Source: Nocardia elegans NBRC 108235
Lineage (GTDB): Bacteria > Actinomycetota > Actinomycetes > Mycobacteriales > Mycobacteriaceae
Length of the DNA stretch: 64,000 bases
Direction: 5' to 3'
Assembly (NCBI RefSeq): GCF_001612845.1
Contig: NZ_BDBF01000038.1
Location: 1 to 64,000 of the forward strand
The position numbers were made by a program, and so were the translations under genes. Under the pieces are notes generated by a model. That model worked only from the letters and a program-made list of their open reading frames with translations. It made no database searches and was not told where the DNA came from. This document shows positions 61,281-64,000 of this stretch, in pieces (positions within the stretch are counted from its first letter, which is position 1; every line of letters begins with the position of its first letter).

Positions 61281-62285
61281 ATGCCTGCCGAACTCGACAC
61301 GCAGACCGCCGCCATCGTCGCGGCGACGACACGGGACTGGGTTCGTGCCGTCTATCCCGGCAGCGGGCTGACAGTCGGTCCCGAACACCTCGAGCAGGTG
61401 TTCGCGGCCATCGTCGACGAATTGTTGAATCTTGCACAGTCCGAACCGTTTCCGGTATCCGCCGCCCGCGCGATCGGGCGTCGGCTGGCCGAGGCGCCCC
61501 TCGACCGCACCCGCATGCTCGCTCCTGCCACCAGAGCGCTGCTGGGCTTCGCGCCGGGTGATTCCGGCTCCCTGGTGGCGACCCGGTGGCCGTTCGTGGC
61601 CAGCCATGCCATCGACAGCTATGCCGAGGCCCTGCAGCAGCGCGCCCTGGCCCAGCAGGAGCGAAATCTGACGGCGGCGGTTTCGGTGCGAGTGCAGGAG
61701 ATCGCCGCGCTGCAGGACCGGCTGCGGCACGAGGCGACGCACGACGCGCTGACCGACCTCGCCAACCGCTCCCTGCTGCAGGAGCGGGTGCGGCTGATGG
61801 CCACCGACCACACCCGCGGCGTCGGCCTGCTGCTGCTCGATCTGGACGACTTCAAGCAGATCAACGACGGCTACGGCCATTCCGTCGGCGACGAGGTGCT
61901 GGTCGAGATCTCGCGGCGGCTGCGGGCGGCCTGCCCGGACGAAACGGTCGTATGCCGCTACGGCGGCGACGAATTCGTCATCGCCCTGCCCGCCCGCCGC
62001 AATACGCTCGCCGAGGTGGCGATGCGCGTGCTGACCGCCCTGCACGATCCGGTGCCGACCGATGCCGGGCCGGTGCCGGTGTCGGCGAGCGTCGGCACGG
62101 CGTTCTCCCCGCCCGGACGTCCGTGCGACTTCTCAGATCTGCTGCGCAGCGCGGACCGGGCGATGTACTCGGCCAAGACGGCCGGCAAGCGGCAGTTCGC
62201 ACTCTCCGAACTCGGCGATTCCGACGGCGAGCCGGGCGGTTACGGCGCCGCCCGACTCGGCTACGACGCGGCCGTCGCAGGCTGA
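61281..62285 (+). CDS. Diguanylate cyclase (GGDEF protein)
   Basis: A 334-residue soluble protein. Residues 1-145 are helical and probably sensory; a coiled-coil-like linker (ALAQQERNLTAAVSVRVQEIAALQDRLRHEA) leads into the GGDEF domain, starting THDALTDLANRSLLQERV and with the intact active motif RYGGDEFVIAL. The residues five before GGDEF read PDET, so the usual inhibitory RxxD site is missing. It should make c-di-GMP. No EAL domain is present. Confidence 0.92.
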   Translation: MPAELDTQTAAIVAATTRDWVRAVYPGSGLTVGPEHLEQVFAAIVDELLNLAQSEPFPVSAARAIGRRLAEAPLDRTRMLAPATRALLGFAPGDSGSLVATRWPFVASHAIDSYAEALQQRALAQQERNLTAAVSVRVQEIAALQDRLRHEATHDALTDLANRSLLQERVRLMATDHTRGVGLLLLDLDDFKQINDGYGHSVGDEVLVEISRRLRAACPDETVVCRYGGDEFVIALPARRNTLAEVAMRVLTALHDPVPTDAGPVPVSASVGTAFSPPGRPCDFSDLLRSADRAMYSAKTAGKRQFALSELGDSDGEPGGYGAARLGYDAAVAG

Positions 62286-62327
62286 GAGCAAGCCTCGGGC
62301 AAACCGTCGACGGGTACTCTGGTCGAT

Positions 62328-63200
62328 GTGTGGCTCCTGCTGATTCTTCTGGTCGTCGTGCTGATCGCGTTCGTCGCGATGGCGGTCACGGGGCGTTCGA
62401 ACCAACGCACCCGGGAGAACAACCAACTCGCCGACGCGAAGGCCGACGCCCGCCGGTTGATCGAACGCCTCGGCGGCCAGGTCTACAACCTCACGGGCAC
62501 CGATCAGGCCTCCAAGCAGGCGCTCGCGGATGCGGGTGAACGGCTCAACGCCGCCGGCTCGCAGATCGATCAGGCCGCCACCGTCACCCAGGCACGGCTG
62601 GCCAAGGAAACCGCGATCGAGGGCCTGTACTACGTGCGCGCGGCGCGGACCGCGATGAATCTCGACCCCGGCCCACCGGTCCCCGAACTGGACGGCCAGC
62701 GGTCCGCCGGACGCGTCACCGAGGACCGCACCGTCGACTTCGACGGCCGCCGCATCGAGGCGTCGCCCACACCCTCCCCGCAAACTCCGAACTACTACCC
62801 GGGCGGCCGGGTCGCCGGTCGTCCGGTGCCGGCCGGCTGGTACTCCGAGCCGTGGTGGAAGACCGCACTGGTGGCCGGCGCCTGGGGCGTGGGCTCGGTG
62901 CTGCTGTTCGACGCGCTGTTCGGCGGCATGCACGGCGTCGGTTACGGAGCGGCCGGCTTCGAAAACGGTTACGGCGCAGGGTATGACGCCGGATTCGACG
63001 CGGGGCAGGACGCCGGTCAGGATCCCGGGCAAGGCTTCGACGGCGGTGACCAGGGCGGATACGACACCGCCGGATACGACGGCGGCGGCTACGACCAGGG
63101 CGGCGGGTACGACGGTGGTGGCTTCGATGGGGGCGGCTTCTTCGACGGCGGTGGTGGCTTCGACGGGGGCGACTTCGGCGGATTCGACGGAGGTTTTTAG
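62328..63200 (+). CDS. Membrane-anchored protein with Gly/Asp/Tyr-rich tail (DUF1542-like)
   Basis: A 290-residue protein. An N-terminal anchor (LLLILLVVVLIAFVAMAV) is followed by a helical region (LADAKADARRLIERLGGQVYNLTGTD...QASKQALADAGERLNAAGSQIDQA), a Pro-rich linker (about 150-170), a second hydrophobic segment WKTALVAGAWGVGSVLLFDALFGG, and a tail of about 95 residues made of Gly, Asp, Phe, Tyr and Gln in imperfect repeats (GYDGGGYDQGGGYDGGG). Start is GTG 62328. Resembles actinobacterial DUF1542-domain proteins; function unknown. Confidence 0.75.
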   Translation: MWLLLILLVVVLIAFVAMAVTGRSNQRTRENNQLADAKADARRLIERLGGQVYNLTGTDQASKQALADAGERLNAAGSQIDQAATVTQARLAKETAIEGLYYVRAARTAMNLDPGPPVPELDGQRSAGRVTEDRTVDFDGRRIEASPTPSPQTPNYYPGGRVAGRPVPAGWYSEPWWKTALVAGAWGVGSVLLFDALFGGMHGVGYGAAGFENGYGAGYDAGFDAGQDAGQDPGQGFDGGDQGGYDTAGYDGGGYDQGGGYDGGGFDGGGFFDGGGGFDGGDFGGFDGGF

Positions 63201-63253
63201 CTTTCCAGTAACCGGAAGTTGCGCCTCCGTTTACGTTGTGTTATCGATCTTCA

Positions 63254-64000
63254 GTGTTGATCGACCACGAGGCGAGGGTAGTTCCCTCGTCGTCGTTATC
63301 CGGGGGCGGGAAAAAGCCCCGACTACGGGCCGCTGCCGCATTCGCCGCCGCTGTGGCCCTGCTCACCATCGCCCAGGTGTGGGCATCCGACCACGGCGCC
63401 CTCGGGCCCTTTCGTAGTCTCCTCGCCGATTACGCGGCCGATCCGCAGTCGGCGTTCGTCTCCTGGGCGGGGCTGGGCCTTGCCTGTGTCGGTGTGCCCG
63501 CGCGCATCCGGGTCGTCAGCCTCGCCTCGGCGGCGGTGCTGGACCTGCTGGTACTCGGCGTGCAAGCCCTGTGCGGCTGGCACCTTTCGATCGGAACCGG
63601 ACCCACGCTCGCCTTGACCGCCCTGGCGCTGACCGTCGCCCGGTGGCATGGCCGGCCACGGCGGATCGCCCTGCGCGCCATCGCCTTCGGCGCGTTGCTG
63701 ATCATGGCCTCGAAGCTCGCCGATACCTGGCTGCTGGTGAGCATTTCCGCCGGTCCCCGCGTACTGGATCAGTACGTGCAGTATGCCGATCGGGCACTGG
63801 GAGATCCGGCGTGGGTGGTGGGCAGCATGCTCGACGCCGCGGGCCCGATTCCGTCGAATGTGTTGCACGCGGTGTACATCCAATTGCCGGCGGCGGCCGT
63901 GGTGGTCGCGGTCTGGCAGCTGCGCCACGTGACGACGAAGCCGTGGCCGCGACACAACCTGCTGCTCACATTCCTGGCACTGGGCATCGTCGGGCCGCTC
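63254..64000 (+). CDS. Partial multispanning membrane protein (PAP2-like), right end cut
   Basis: An open frame without stop from about 63254 to the window end (about 249 codons). It has hydrophobic helices beginning AAAAFAAAVALLTIAQVW, then VLDLLVLGVQALCGW, IALRAIAFGALLIMASKLADTW, and later LPAAAVVVAVWQL, with the soluble segment DRALGDPAWVVGSMLDAAGPIPSNVLHAVYIQLP. The pattern resembles the actinobacterial PAP2/Aur1-like lipid phosphatase family, whose catalytic motifs would lie beyond the edge. The start is uncertain: a GTG at 63254 lies before a small hairpin (63273-63289), a GTG at 63353 after it. Confidence 0.55.
   Translation, partial: MLIDHEARVVPSSSLSGGGKKPRLRAAAAFAAAVALLTIAQVWASDHGALGPFRSLLADYAADPQSAFVSWAGLGLACVGVPARIRVVSLASAAVLDLLVLGVQALCGWHLSIGTGPTLALTALALTVARWHGRPRRIALRAIAFGALLIMASKLADTWLLVSISAGPRVLDQYVQYADRALGDPAWVVGSMLDAAGPIPSNVLHAVYIQLPAAAVVVAVWQLRHVTTKPWPRHNLLLTFLALGIVGPL

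Overview
The window is uniformly GC-rich, densely coded actinobacterial chromosome, most likely Nocardia or a close mycolic-acid relative. The support is as follows. Two conserved blocks, proB-obg-rpmA-rplU-rne-ndk-DUF4233-folC-valS and clpX-clpP2-clpP1-tig, have the gene order known from Mycobacterium and Nocardia. A dagK/flavoprotein/TetR/glpD group mirrors Rv2252-Rv2249c of M. tuberculosis. There is an EspG-type ESX module, a mycothiol-dependent-isomerase-like protein and a KstR-like operator in front of a ketosteroid isomerase. No phage, transposase, integrase or CRISPR array was seen. All assignments come from reading the sequence; no database search was run.

Layout. (1) 1-10585, minus strand: a tightly overlapping seven-gene operon: a PEP-synthase/rifampin-phosphotransferase-like dikinase, a large fusion of fatty-acyl-AMP ligase with a nucleotidyltransferase, an acyl carrier protein, an extended SDR reductase, a nucleoside-diphosphate-kinase-like protein, an AfsA-type hotdog protein and a UbiA-type prenyltransferase. 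A further gene begins at the left edge. This looks like a gamma-butyrolactone-type or lipid-like specialised-metabolite pathway and is the most interesting part of the window. (2) 10841-13440, plus strand: an ESX-associated module (EspG, a small helical protein, a PPE-like protein with a Pro-Ala tail), followed by a degenerate tandem duplication. (3) 13910-26968, minus strand: housekeeping block from proB to valS. (4) 27241-34030: lipid/glycerol metabolism around a divergent TetR promoter, a patatin-like hydrolase and a glyoxalase-fold protein. (5) 34184-43448: two molybdopterin oxidoreductases, FdhD, HxlR and MarR regulators, an MFS exporter with a MarR remnant behind it, and a steroid isomerase. 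(6) 43551-46191: small accessory genes. (7) 46283-51736, minus strand: Clp protease, trigger factor and an FKBP lipoprotein, a proteostasis group. (8) 51847-64000: phosphoketolase, a condensation-domain-like protein, NUDIX hydrolase, GT39-type membrane glycosyltransferase, DEAD-box helicase, guanidinium-type SMR exporter, tRNA-Pro and tRNA-Gly, a GGDEF protein, a Gly/Asp-rich membrane-anchored protein and a partial membrane protein running off the right edge.

How the parts may work together. In the first operon, the ligase would load a fatty acid on the ACP, the reductase and AfsA-like enzyme would process the acyl chain, and the dikinase, NDK-like and nucleotidyltransferase parts would add phospho- or nucleotidyl chemistry; the product is unknown. 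The other coherent sets are translation/ribosome assembly (obg, rpmA, rplU, rne), the Clp degradation machinery with trigger factor, and formate-dehydrogenase-like Mo enzymes with the FdhD sulfurtransferase. Several GC-rich hairpins follow gene ends and probably act as terminators. A ~34-bp element occurs at least four times in intergenic DNA and is not explained by any gene.
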